Origin: JAEUOS01 sp046160545
GTDB taxonomy: Bacteria; Pseudomonadota; Gammaproteobacteria; Burkholderiales; JAEUOS01
Assembly (NCBI GenBank): GCA_046160545.1
Contig: JBJXGS010000224.1
Span: forward strand, 10,156-74,155
Length of the DNA: 64,000 bases
Direction: 5' to 3'
In this document: one piece after another, positions 36,390-45,769 of the stretch
Numbering within the stretch: the first letter of the stretch is position 1
Layout of the letters: the number at the start of each line of letters is the position of its first letter
Program-made: the position numbers and the translations under genes
The notes under the pieces: generated by a model
What the model was told of the DNA's origin: nothing
What the model saw: the letters and a program-made list of their open reading frames with translations, nothing else
Database searches by the model: none

Positions 36390-36771
36390 GGGGAGGGGGG
36401 CCGATAGCGACCGGACATGAAACGGCTCTTGACGGCCGCAGGGAAAATGAAACGCGGGAAGGAAACGCGAAAAGCGGTGGAGATGCTGCAGATCTTCGTC
36501 GGGGCGGGAAACCGCTCCGGGACGCTCGCGCGGCCTTTCTCAAGGCGCGGACGGCGTATGAGGGAAGGAGGTTAGGCGCATCTGGGCCGGGGTGTCAAAC
36601 CCCTCGGCTGAGAAGCACTGGATTTGTTGTCACGACGCAACAGCGAGCGGCCAGGGGCCGGACCATATGCTTCATGCGGTTCGGCGCATGGCGCCGCCAG
36701 CTCGCGCGCGGCAATCTCGCTGGTGGCCCGGACTGAGCCGCCAGCGAACCTGCTGCGACCGGTACTGCCGG
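36390..36771 (-). other. Long trxA-rho intergenic region / rho leader
   Basis: 382 nt with no convincing gene. On the minus (transcribed) strand the 150 nt nearest rho are strongly pyrimidine-rich (runs such as CGTTTCCTTCCCGCGTTTCATT and CCCCCCTCCCC), compatible with a rut-like site for Rho autoregulation as known in enterics. A 7-bp hairpin TCGCTGG/CCAGCGA (36717-36747) lies 25 nt past the trxA stop but has no U-tract. No promoter hexamers stand out. Confidence 0.45.
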
Positions 36772-37098
36772 CTAGATGTGGCTGTCGATGAATGCGGTCA
36801 GCTGCGACTTGGACATCGCGCCCACCTTGGTGGCTACCACCTGGCCACCCTTGAATAGCATGAGCGTTGGGATGCCGCGAATATTGTGCTTGGCCGGCAC
36901 TTCCTGGTTGGCATCGACGTCCATCTTGGCGATCTTGAGCTTGTCGCCGTAGCTCTTGGCCAGTTCTTCGAGTACAGGAGCGACCATCTTGCAGGGTCCG
37001 CACCACTCGGCCCAGTAATCGACCAGCACGGGGGCATCGGACTTGAGAACGTCGGCTTCGAAGCTGGCGTCGGTGACGTGGGCGATGTTGGCGCTCAT
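36772..37098 (-). CDS. trxA: Thioredoxin 1
   Basis: A 108-residue cytoplasmic disulfide reductase with the active site WCGPC (32-36), Asp26 (VLVDYWA), the cis-Pro GIPTLM and the GAMSKSQL C-terminal helix. The start is ATG 37098; the longer open frame upstream to 37389 reads through the promoter region and antisense to addB. It is divergent from addB. Confidence 0.97.
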   Translation of the reverse strand: MSANIAHVTDASFEADVLKSDAPVLVDYWAEWCGPCKMVAPVLEELAKSYGDKLKIAKMDVDANQEVPAKHNIRGIPTLMLFKGGQVVATKVGAMSKSQLTAFIDSHI

Positions 37099-37229
37099 TA
37101 AGTTTCCTGTCGTAATGACCCCGAAGAGAATGGGGAGAATTTCAAAGTTTGGGAGCGAGGACCCGGGCAGCAAGTGTAGCAAACCCAACTCGCAACCCTT
37201 CCCGACCCTGCTCTGGATAATATCGGCAG

Positions 37230-40025
37230 GTGGGAGCGAATCCGATTGATTCAAGTGCGCGCGACTGGCCGGCACCGGTCGTGCGGGTGCCTGCCGACGG
37301 CCATTGGCCCGAGAGGCTTGCGGCCGCGATTCTCGATCGCGCCCCCGCAGGCACCTTGGCCGGCCATGTTGTGCTCGTCCCTTCGGCAAGCGCGGCGCCG
37401 GGGCTGCGCGCTGCTTTCGGACGCGAGTCCGCGCGCCGCGGCCAGGCCGCCCTATTTGCCCCGCGCATCGTCACGCTGGAGAGCTGGGCGGCGTCGGTGC
37501 CCCTGCCACGCGCGGTGCAACGACCGCGCGAACGCCTGGCGCGCCTCTTCGATGTCCTGAAGTCGCGTGAGGGCCTGCGCGGCGAAGGCCTCTGGCAGGT
37601 CGCGCGGGCAGTGCTGGCCGCCTGCGACACCCTGATGCAGGGGGTCGAACCGACCGAAGCGAGCGTAGCCTCGCTGAGTCAGGCGGTGCGCGATGCCTAC
37701 AGGGGGCGCGCCGGCGACGCCGCTTCCTTCGAGGTGCGCCTGGTTGTCGAACTCTGGCGCGCCATGACCACCGGCGCCCCGGAAGCGCCGCTGGATCCGG
37801 GCTTCGCCGAACGATTGCGCGTCGCTCGCCTTGCCGAGGAAGCCAGTGCGCCGCTATGGGTGCTCGAGCACCGGCCGCACACCGCATTGCCTTCCCGGTT
37901 GGCGGGTTTCCTTGAGCGCTACGCGCGCCGCGCCGCGGTCACCCTGCTCGTCGCCGACTGGGGTGCGGCGCGCCTGGCGCTTGCACATGCGGCGTGGGGG
38001 ACGGGCGAGGCAAACCGCGGGGGCGACGAGGCCGTCGCGCCGACCGTCGCCCCGCTGGCCGAGCGCGCGCGCGGTATCGCTGTGACCGGCATGCCGCAAC
38101 TCATCCACGCCGACAGCCTGGAAGCCGAAGCCGATGCCGTCGCTGCGTTGGTGCGCGACTGGGTCAGCGCCGGGCGGCGCGAGATCGCGCTGGTCGCGCT
38201 CGACCGCCTGGCGGCGCGGCGCGCGCGCGCGCTGCTCGAGCGTGAGGGCATCCTGGTGGCGGACGAAGCCGGCTGGCGCCTGTCGACGACCAGCGCGGCG
38301 ACCGCGTTGATGCGCTGGCTGGACTGTGCGTCCGGCGATTTTCCGCAAGCCGACCTGATCGACCTGCTGCGCTCGCCCTTTGTGTTCGCCGATATGGCGC
38401 AGGATCGGCGCAAGTCCGTGGCCGCTGCTGTCGATGCGCTGGTGCGCAGCCACAACCTGACCGGTGGCCTCCCATCGATGCGCCGCGCCCTGGCGATGAG
38501 CGAGCCGGCCGCCGCCCTCAAGGCTGCCGTTTCCGAGGCCTTTGACGCACTGGAGCGTGCTGCCGCACAGCTTGATGCCGGGCGTGGCAGCGCGCGCGAT
38601 CTGGCTGCATGGTCCGACCGCCTGGCGGCGTCACTCGAATCCATCGGACTGGCGCACGGGCTTGGGCGGGACGCTGCGGGCGCCGAGGTCACCGCATTGC
38701 TGGCGACCCTGTCCGAGGACGCCCGCGCGGCGCCCGGACGCCATGATTTTGCCGAATGGCGCGACTGGGTGGCAGGCGCCTTGGAAGAGGCGACGTTTCG
38801 CGATGCACAGGTCGAAAGTAGCGTCATCATGACCGACCTCAGGTCGCTCGCCATGCGCCGCTTTGACGGCGTGGTGCTGATCGGCGCTGATGCGGTGCGC
38901 CTGCCCGGGCCGCCTGACGCGCCGCTCTTTTTGGGCGCAGGTCTGGCGGCCGCGCTGGGCCTGCCCGACGCGGCAACCCGTGCCGCTGCGCTGCGTGCCG
39001 ACCTCCTGCACCTGCTCGCAGCCAATGGCGCCGTCGCGGTCACCTGGCGCGACGGCGAGCGCGGCGAGGCCAATCCGGTCGCGGCGCCATGGGCTTTGCT
39101 CGATGCTGCGCACCGGGTTGCCTGCGGCACCGGGCTCATGCGTCGCCACGTGCTGCCGGTGCCGCATATCGAATCGGTCGGCACGCCAAGTGCAGCCCCG
39201 CGCGCGCCGCAACTATTGCCCGCCGTGCTTTCGGTCAGTGCGCTGCAATCCCTCATCGACTGCCCCTACCGCTTTTTCGCGCGCCACCTGCTTGCTTTGG
39301 ACCAACCCGAAGCCGTGCGCGAGGAGCTCGAGAAGCGTGACTACGGGCAATGGGTGCACGAGACGCTGAATCGTTTTCACGCGCGCCATGCGCTCCTGAG
39401 CGGCAAGGATCGCGCGTCGCTGGAGGCGGAGCTGCGCGCCATTGCCGACGACGTCTTCGCCGATGCGATCGCGTTCAATCACTTGTCGCTGGGCTGGAAG
39501 CTGCGCTTTGCCTCGCGCATCCCCGCCTATCTCGACTGGCAGCTCGAGTGGGAGGCTGCCGGATGGCGCTACCGCGATGGGGAGCTGCGCCGCGAGCGCG
39601 AACTTCCGCTGGCAGGCGGCGGCCGCGTTGCCGTCAAGGGGCGTCTTGACCGCGTCGATGTCATGGTGAGCGTTGCGGACGGGGCGGAACATGTCGCGAT
39701 CCTCGACTACAAGACGCGCCGGCGCAGTGCGCTCACAGCCGCCCTCAAGGTCCCCGGCGAAGACATCCAGTTGTCCCTTTACGCCTGGCTCTACGGTCAC
39801 GCAGACGCAGCGATGTACATCGGGCTTGACGACGACGATGTCAAACCGGTGCCCAAGGATGGAGAGCCGGCCGCGCATGCCGAGACCGAGGCAGCGCGCT
39901 TCGGCGCGGCTCTGGGGGCGGTGGCCGGAGGCGCGCGTCTGGCTGCGCAAGGCGCCGAGCGAACCTGCGAGACCTGCGAGATGCGCGGCCTGTGCCGGCG
40001 CGACTACGCGGGCGGAGCGACATGA
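37230..40025 (+). CDS. addB: AddB-like subunit of helicase-nuclease (PD-(D/E)XK)
   Basis: A protein of about 931 residues with GTG 37230 as the first start; other in-frame GTGs a little downstream are possible. No Walker A is evident, as in the alphaproteobacterial-type AddB. The C-terminal RecB-like nuclease shows VAILDYKTRRR, and the Fe-S cysteines are split between LIDCPYRFF and the terminal CETCEMRGLCRRDY. With AddA it should resect double-strand breaks for RecA and recognise a Chi-like site. Stop and start overlap addA by 4 nt. Confidence 0.9.
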   Translation: MGANPIDSSARDWPAPVVRVPADGHWPERLAAAILDRAPAGTLAGHVVLVPSASAAPGLRAAFGRESARRGQAALFAPRIVTLESWAASVPLPRAVQRPRERLARLFDVLKSREGLRGEGLWQVARAVLAACDTLMQGVEPTEASVASLSQAVRDAYRGRAGDAASFEVRLVVELWRAMTTGAPEAPLDPGFAERLRVARLAEEASAPLWVLEHRPHTALPSRLAGFLERYARRAAVTLLVADWGAARLALAHAAWGTGEANRGGDEAVAPTVAPLAERARGIAVTGMPQLIHADSLEAEADAVAALVRDWVSAGRREIALVALDRLAARRARALLEREGILVADEAGWRLSTTSAATALMRWLDCASGDFPQADLIDLLRSPFVFADMAQDRRKSVAAAVDALVRSHNLTGGLPSMRRALAMSEPAAALKAAVSEAFDALERAAAQLDAGRGSARDLAAWSDRLAASLESIGLAHGLGRDAAGAEVTALLATLSEDARAAPGRHDFAEWRDWVAGALEEATFRDAQVESSVIMTDLRSLAMRRFDGVVLIGADAVRLPGPPDAPLFLGAGLAAALGLPDAATRAAALRADLLHLLAANGAVAVTWRDGERGEANPVAAPWALLDAAHRVACGTGLMRRHVLPVPHIESVGTPSAAPRAPQLLPAVLSVSALQSLIDCPYRFFARHLLALDQPEAVREELEKRDYGQWVHETLNRFHARHALLSGKDRASLEAELRAIADDVFADAIAFNHLSLGWKLRFASRIPAYLDWQLEWEAAGWRYRDGELRRERELPLAGGGRVAVKGRLDRVDVMVSVADGAEHVAILDYKTRRRSALTAALKVPGEDIQLSLYAWLYGHADAAMYIGLDDDDVKPVPKDGEPAAHAETEAARFGAALGAVAGGARLAAQGAERTCETCEMRGLCRRDYAGGAT

Positions 40026-43000
40026 AAGAGTCCGCCGCAAACGACTGGCACGACGCGCTCGATCCGGCGCGTTCGGCCGTCGTCGAGGCCTGCGCCGGCA
40101 GCGGCAAGACCTGGCTCATCGCTTCGCGCATGGTGCGCTCGCTTCTGGCCGGCACTGCGCCCGGCGAGATCCTCGCTATCACCTTCACGCGCAAGGCCGC
40201 CGGTGAAATGCGCGAACGGGTCAGCCTGTGGCTTGCGCAACTGGCTCTGGAGATGAGCGACGATGAGGCGCTTGCGTTTCTGGTCGATCGCGGCCTCGAC
40301 CTAGCGGCGGCGCGTGCAGCGCTGCCGCGCGCCCGGGCGCTGCACGAGGCCTGGGTCAGTGCACAGCCGCCCGCCACCATCGACACCTTCCACGGCTGGT
40401 TCGCGCATCTGGTCGGCCTGCAGCCGCTCAAGGCAGCCTGGGACGGTGATGCTCGCTGGGGCCAGGTGCTCGACGACAACGCCGGTCGTGCCGTGCGTGC
40501 CGCGTGGCAGCGCCTGGCTGCGCGCTGTGCGCGCGAGCCGGAAAGCCCCGTGGCCAACGCCTTCGAGCAGCTTCTGGGCGAATTGGGGCTATTCAATGCG
40601 CGCGAACTCCTGTTTCGCTTCGCGGCGCAGCGTGCCGAGTGGTGGGCCTACACCGCGGGACAGGCGGACCCGGCGCTGCATGCGAGCGCGGAACTCGGGC
40701 GAGCGCTCGCCGTCGAGCCGGAACGTGACCCGGCCTCCGACTGGTTCGCCGGCTGGCGCGAGCGTCTGGAGCGCTATGCGCACATTCTCGCGCGCAAGGG
40801 CGAAGCACTCACCAAGACCGATAAGGGAAACCTTGCTGCGCTACACCGCGGCCTGGCGGATGGGGTTGCCGCCATCGACGAGGTCAAGCACGTGTTCCTG
40901 ACCCAGGAGGGCGGCCGGCGCGTGTTCAAGGATTCACAGACACTGCGCAAAGCGCTGGGCGCGGAAACAGACTTTCTTCTCTCCGAGCATGTCGCGATCG
41001 CCGATGCACTGCTCGCACTGCAGGCGCAGCTGACCAACCGGCGCCTGCTCGGGCTCAGCACTGCGACCTATCGCTGCGGCGACGCGTTGATCGGCGAATT
41101 GCAGGCCTTCAAGGCCGCGCGCGGGACCATGGACCATACCGATGTCGAGACCCGCGCGGCACGGCTCCTGGCCGACGACGCGACGGCGGCCTACCTGCAT
41201 GCGCGCCTGGACGCGCGCTATCAGCAGGTGCTGCTCGACGAATTCCAGGACACGAATCCGCAGCAGTGGCGCGCGTTGTCGGGCTGGCTTCAGGCCTATG
41301 GCGATTGCGCCGACGCGCCGGCGGTTTTCATGGTCGGCGATCCGCGGCAGGCGATCTATCGCTTCCGGCGCGCCGATCCGCGCGTCTTCGCGGCAGCGGC
41401 CCGTCAGCTGTGCGAGGAGCGCGGCGCCCTCAGGGTCGAACGCGATCAAACGCAGCGCAACGCAGGACCGATCGTCGAGATCATCAATGCTGTTTTTGCC
41501 GCAGCAGGCGAGGGGAACCATTTTCGTCCGCAGACCACGGCGCGTGCCTCCGTACCGGGCATGGTTGAGTGCGTGCCGCTGATCCCGTACGACCGCCCGG
41601 AAGTCCAGGCCGCGGCCGCGCCGCGCGACCCGCTGACGGTGCCGGCGCCCGACGATGCCGATGCGCGCAGCCTCGAAGAGGGGCGGGCGATCGCAGCGCG
41701 CCTGAAGCAACTGGCAGGCAGTGTGGAGGTGATTGGCGAGGACGGTCGACCGCGCCCGGCCGGCTATGGCGACGTGATGATTCTCGTCCGTAGCCGTACT
41801 CCCGTGGCCGCATACGAGCGCGCGCTGCGCGAGGCCGGCATTCCCTTCCTCACCGCCCGCCTGGGTGGATTGCTCGAAGCCATCGAGGTGAAGGACCTGG
41901 AGGCCCTGATGCGCTTCCTGGCCCAGGACGGCGACAACCTCGCCCTTGCGCACGTGCTCAAGAGCCCGCTGTTCGGGCTCGATGACACCGACCTCATTGC
42001 GTTGGCCGAACGCGGCGAACCCACCTGGTGGCAGCGACTGTGCGCCAGCGACGGCGGGCCCGGTTCACCCCTGACCCGCGCGCAGCAACTGCTTTCAAAT
42101 TGGCTGGAGTTGGCCGACCGCCTGCCAGTGCACGACCTGCTCGATCGCATTTATCACGAGGGTGACGTCCTCGACCGTTACCGCGCAGCAGCCCCGCCCC
42201 ACCTTGGGGTGCGCGCGACAGCCAATCTTCATGCGTTGATCGAACTCGCGCTCGACCTCGATTCGGGACGCTACCCGAGCCTCACGCGCTTCATCGGCGA
42301 GATCGCGCGCTGGCGCCGCGAGGATGCAACCGACGCGCCGGACGAAGGCGTCGCCGCGGCCGACGGCGCGGTGCGCATCATGACCATACACGGCGCCAAG
42401 GGCCTGGAAGCCCCCATCGTCTGGCTGGCGGATGCGCATCGAGTGCTTGCGCGCAGCAGCACCTATCGGATGCTGGTCGACTGGCCGCCGGAAGGTCAGA
42501 AGCCCACGCACTTCTCGCCGGTCTTCAAGGAGGAACTCACCGGAACCGGCCGCGAGGCCATCTTCGACGCGGAAGCGCGCGAGGATGCGGTCGAGAACCT
42601 GAACCTCCTGTACGTCACCATGACGCGTGCCCGCCAGGCAATGTTCGTGAGCGGCGTTGAACCCGGTCGCGGCCAGAATGATGGGAGCTGGTACCGGCGT
42701 ATCGAGGCAGCGCTTGCGGGAGAGCGCAGCAGCCCATTCGGGACGCTGCCAGCGGCCCGGCAAGCCGACCTGCCCGTAGCTCCCGTCACCCTGCTGCACG
42801 ATCAGGCGCCGCTCAGGCGCATTCACATCGGCGAACGCCTTCCTCCGGAGTCCGAGGAGATCCGTCGCGGCAAGCTGCGCCATTGGGTGCTGCAGCGCAT
42901 CTCCGAGAGTTCCACCCTTGAAGATCCGCCACTGCTGGCGCGGCGCTTCGGCCTGCCGCCTGCGGCCGCAAAAGAGGCCGTAGCCAAGGCGCACACCACC

Positions 43001-43294
43001 CTGGCTGCGCCTGCGCTCAAGCGCTTTTACGGCGCAGATGCGAACGCCGTTGCGCGCAACGAGGCCGAGATCGTCGGCGCCGACGGCCGCACGAGGCGCA
43101 TCGACCGCATCGTCGCCTTCGCCGATGAGGTATGGGTGCTTGACTACAAGTCGCGCGTGGGGCCGGATGTGTTGCCCGGCTACGAGGCACAGGTGCGCGA
43201 CTATGTGGCGCTGGTATCGGCCGTGTATGCGCCGCGGCGGGTACGCGGGGCGCTGGTCGATCTGTCGCTCGACGCATTGGTCGAAATTGAGTAG
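40022..43294 (+). CDS. addA: AddA-like UvrD/Rep helicase-nuclease
   Basis: A 1090-residue SF1A helicase with Walker A ACAGSGKT (23-30), ITFTRKAAGEMRER (motif Ia), VLLDEFQDTNPQQW (Walker B), VGDPRQAIYRFR (motif III), TIHGAKGLEAPIVWLAD (motif V) and LYVTMTRARQ (motif VI). The C-terminal nuclease has WVLDYKSRVGPD. It therefore carries both motor and nuclease, as expected for AddA. ATG 40022 overlaps addB. No recBCD genes are seen. Confidence 0.94.
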   Translation: MKESAANDWHDALDPARSAVVEACAGSGKTWLIASRMVRSLLAGTAPGEILAITFTRKAAGEMRERVSLWLAQLALEMSDDEALAFLVDRGLDLAAARAALPRARALHEAWVSAQPPATIDTFHGWFAHLVGLQPLKAAWDGDARWGQVLDDNAGRAVRAAWQRLAARCAREPESPVANAFEQLLGELGLFNARELLFRFAAQRAEWWAYTAGQADPALHASAELGRALAVEPERDPASDWFAGWRERLERYAHILARKGEALTKTDKGNLAALHRGLADGVAAIDEVKHVFLTQEGGRRVFKDSQTLRKALGAETDFLLSEHVAIADALLALQAQLTNRRLLGLSTATYRCGDALIGELQAFKAARGTMDHTDVETRAARLLADDATAAYLHARLDARYQQVLLDEFQDTNPQQWRALSGWLQAYGDCADAPAVFMVGDPRQAIYRFRRADPRVFAAAARQLCEERGALRVERDQTQRNAGPIVEIINAVFAAAGEGNHFRPQTTARASVPGMVECVPLIPYDRPEVQAAAAPRDPLTVPAPDDADARSLEEGRAIAARLKQLAGSVEVIGEDGRPRPAGYGDVMILVRSRTPVAAYERALREAGIPFLTARLGGLLEAIEVKDLEALMRFLAQDGDNLALAHVLKSPLFGLDDTDLIALAERGEPTWWQRLCASDGGPGSPLTRAQQLLSNWLELADRLPVHDLLDRIYHEGDVLDRYRAAAPPHLGVRATANLHALIELALDLDSGRYPSLTRFIGEIARWRREDATDAPDEGVAAADGAVRIMTIHGAKGLEAPIVWLADAHRVLARSSTYRMLVDWPPEGQKPTHFSPVFKEELTGTGREAIFDAEAREDAVENLNLLYVTMTRARQAMFVSGVEPGRGQNDGSWYRRIEAALAGERSSPFGTLPAARQADLPVAPVTLLHDQAPLRRIHIGERLPPESEEIRRGKLRHWVLQRISESSTLEDPPLLARRFGLPPAAAKEAVAKAHTTLAAPALKRFYGADANAVARNEAEIVGADGRTRRIDRIVAFADEVWVLDYKSRVGPDVLPGYEAQVRDYVALVSAVYAPRRVRGALVDLSLDALVEIE

Positions 43295-43374
43295 TCGCGC
43301 GCACCTGAACCCCGGGAGAATCGGCCCAGCGCGGGCGACGCGATCGTCGCTTCACCGCTAGGATTGAGTCCGCC

Positions 43375-44079
43375 ATGTCATGGATCCTCGACGCGTTCGC
43401 CGACGCGGCCGCGCTTGCGGTCGCTGCCGACGCGCGCCTGATCGCGATCATCGGCCTCTCGCTCAAGGTCAGCCTGGCCGCGGTGGCGCTGGCGGCGGTC
43501 GCGGGGGGCTTGATCGGCGCGGCGGTGGCAGTCGGCCGCTTTCCCGGGCGGCGAGCGCTGATCGTGCTCCTGAACGCCGCAATGGGCCTGCCACCCGTCG
43601 TCGTGGGACTCATGATCTATCTGCTTCTTTCGCGCGCCGGGCCGCTGGGAAGCGTCGGACTCCTCTTTACGCCAGGGGCCATGGTGATCGCGCAGTTCGT
43701 CCTCATCACGCCCATCGTCGCGGCCCTGTCGCGCCAGGTCATCGAGGACGCCTGGCGCGAGTACGAGGAGCAATTGCGCTCGCTCGGCGTCTCGACGACT
43801 CGCGCTGCGCTGACCCTGCTGTGGGACACGCGCTATTCGCTCGTGACCGTGTTCTTGGCCGGGCTCGGGCGCGCCATGGCCGAGGTCGGCGCGGTCATGA
43901 TCGTCGGCGGCAATATCGACGGAGTCACACGCGTCATGACCACGGCTATTGCGCTGGAGACATCCAAGGGCGATTTGCCGCTGGCGCTCGCCCTGGGCGT
44001 CATCCTGCTTGCGATCGTGTTGACGCTCAACGCCTTTGCCTACGGCATGCGCGAATGGTCGGTGCGCCGCCATGGCTGA
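43375..44079 (+). CDS. tupB: Tungstate ABC transporter permease TupB
   Basis: A 234-residue inner-membrane permease with five to six helices. The EAA-loop region is REYEEQLRSLGVSTTRAAL, and the family-typical GLGRAMAEVGAVMIVGGNIDG and TTAIALETSKGDLPLALALG are present. TupABC imports tungstate with high selectivity over molybdate. A 6-bp hairpin (GCGACG/CGTCGC, 43335-43350) lies in the 80-nt upstream gap. Its last 8 nt overlap tupC. Confidence 0.9.
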   Translation: MSWILDAFADAAALAVAADARLIAIIGLSLKVSLAAVALAAVAGGLIGAAVAVGRFPGRRALIVLLNAAMGLPPVVVGLMIYLLLSRAGPLGSVGLLFTPGAMVIAQFVLITPIVAALSRQVIEDAWREYEEQLRSLGVSTTRAALTLLWDTRYSLVTVFLAGLGRAMAEVGAVMIVGGNIDGVTRVMTTAIALETSKGDLPLALALGVILLAIVLTLNAFAYGMREWSVRRHG

Positions 44080-44791
44080 GGCTGGCACGATGGTGCGGCT
44101 TGAAGCGATCACGGTCGCCGGACGCGGGCACCGCGCGCTCGATGGCGTCGATGCGGTTCTGCCGCGCGCCCGCACCGCGGTACTCGGCGCCAACGGCGCC
44201 GGCAAGAGCGTCCTGCTGCGCGTGCTGCATGGTCTATTGCCCCCGACCGCCGGGCGAGTCGAATGGGCGCCGATCGCCGGGCGCCCGCCACGCATTGCGA
44301 TGGTCTTCCAGCGCCCGGTGCTGCTCAGGCGCTCGGCGCTGGACAACGTTGCCTACGGGCTCGCGGTGAGCCCCGCGCACCGCGCCTTGTCGGCAGATGA
44401 AAGGCGCGAGCGTTCGCTCGCGGCCTTGACGCGCGTCGGCCTGGCCGCGCTCGCCGACCGGCCCGGTCGCGTGCTGTCCGGCGGAGAACAGCAGCGCGTT
44501 GCCTTGGCCCGTGCCTGGGCACTCGAGCCGGACGTACTGCTGCTCGATGAGCCGACCGCGAGCCTCGATCCGGGAGCAGTGCGCGCAGTCGAGGCCATCA
44601 TCAATGGGATCGCGCAGGCGAGGGTGGCGGTGGTGCTGGTCACGCACCATCGTGGCATCGCCAAGCGCTTTGCCGAGCGCATCGTCTTTCTTCATGACGG
44701 GCGCATTGTCGAGGAGGCGAGTACGGCTGATTTCTTCGCGAGGCCCGCTTCGGCCCCCGCGCGCGCGTATCTCGACGGCGAGCTTGCATGA
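44072..44791 (+). CDS. tupC: Tungstate ABC transporter ATP-binding protein TupC
   Basis: A 239-residue ABC ATPase with Walker A GANGAGKS (39-46), Q-loop VFQRPVLLRRSALDNVAYGL, signature LSGGEQQRVALARAW, Walker B VLLLDEPTASLD and H-loop THHRGIAKR. No TOBE domain follows, unlike ModC at 52155. ATG 44072 lies inside the tupB end; ATG 44090 is an alternative start. The stop overlaps tupA by 4 nt. Confidence 0.9.
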   Translation: MAEAGTMVRLEAITVAGRGHRALDGVDAVLPRARTAVLGANGAGKSVLLRVLHGLLPPTAGRVEWAPIAGRPPRIAMVFQRPVLLRRSALDNVAYGLAVSPAHRALSADERRERSLAALTRVGLAALADRPGRVLSGGEQQRVALARAWALEPDVLLLDEPTASLDPGAVRAVEAIINGIAQARVAVVLVTHHRGIAKRFAERIVFLHDGRIVEEASTADFFARPASAPARAYLDGELA

Positions 44792-45615
44792 GAGAGTGCT
44801 TACGCTGGCTTGCCGTGGCGGTGTGTTTTGGCGTGCTCGCCTGTGCGAGCGCGGCGACGCTGGCCCAGGAGCGCTTCATCGTGCTCGCCTCGACGACCTC
44901 GACCGAACAGTCGGGCCTCTTCGGCCATCTGCTTCCCGTGTTCGAAAAAAAGACCCGCACCAAAGTGCGCGTGGTGGCGGTCGGCAGTGGCCAGGCCCTC
45001 GACATGGGGCGCCGTGGCGACGCCGACGTGGTGTTCGTGCATGACCGTGCGGCCGAGGAGAAGTTCGTCGCCGAAGGTCATGCTGCCAGGCGCTTCGAGG
45101 TCATGTACAACGATTTTGTGCTGATCGGCCCCAAGGCCGACCCTGCCCGCAGTGCCGGGCGCGACATTCTCGAAGGCCTGCGGCGCATCGCCGCGACGAA
45201 AGCGCCTTTCGTTTCGCGCGGCGACAAGAGTGGCACACATGCCGCCGAGGTCCGTTACTGGTCGGGAGCGGGCATCGAAATCGACAAGGTCAAGGGCCCG
45301 TGGTACCGCGAGACCGGATCGGGCATGGGTCCAGCACTCAATACTGCAGCGTCAATGAACGCCTACATCCTGGCCGACCGCGGCACCTGGCTCTCGTTCA
45401 AGAACCGCGCGGAGCTTGGCATCGTCGTCGAGGGTGACACGCGCTTGTTCAACCAGTACGGTGTGATGCTGGTCAACCCGGCGCGGCACGCGCACGTCAA
45501 GCGAGAGCTTGGCCAGGCCTTCATCGATTGGCTGATTTCCACCGAAGGCCAGGCCACCATCGCCGGCTTCAAGGTCGGCGGCGAGCAGTTGTTCGTTCCG
45601 AATTACAAACCCTGA
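44788..45615 (+). CDS. tupA: Tungstate-binding periplasmic protein TupA
   Basis: A 275-residue periplasmic receptor. The signal peptide ends around ATLAQ, then ERFIVLASTTSTEQSGLF carries the TupA oxyanion motif (Ser/Thr-rich STTST). RGDKSGTHAAEVRYW and ETGSGMGPALNTAASMNAY are further family motifs. It differs from the ModA at 50625, so the two oxyanions probably have separate importers. It ends the tupBCA operon; the 154 nt after it show no clear terminator. Confidence 0.9.
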   Translation: MRECLRWLAVAVCFGVLACASAATLAQERFIVLASTTSTEQSGLFGHLLPVFEKKTRTKVRVVAVGSGQALDMGRRGDADVVFVHDRAAEEKFVAEGHAARRFEVMYNDFVLIGPKADPARSAGRDILEGLRRIAATKAPFVSRGDKSGTHAAEVRYWSGAGIEIDKVKGPWYRETGSGMGPALNTAASMNAYILADRGTWLSFKNRAELGIVVEGDTRLFNQYGVMLVNPARHAHVKRELGQAFIDWLISTEGQATIAGFKVGGEQLFVPNYKP

Positions 45616-45769
45616 GGCGCTGCATTGCCGGCTGTGACTTGGTGGCTGCGCTCGCCGTGCCAGGGGGTTGCAAAGGACGTGGTCGCGGCGCGTTCCCGGT
45701 TGCTCACGCCGGTCCTGCGCATCATCCGCCGCGTCAAGGAGCGCGCACCCGGGCAGATGGCGAGTTGAT

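Noticed and set aside
43295..43374. Molybdenum/tungsten cofactor riboswitch before tupB
   Set aside because: Only 80 nt with one 6-bp hairpin; no recognisable aptamer structure.
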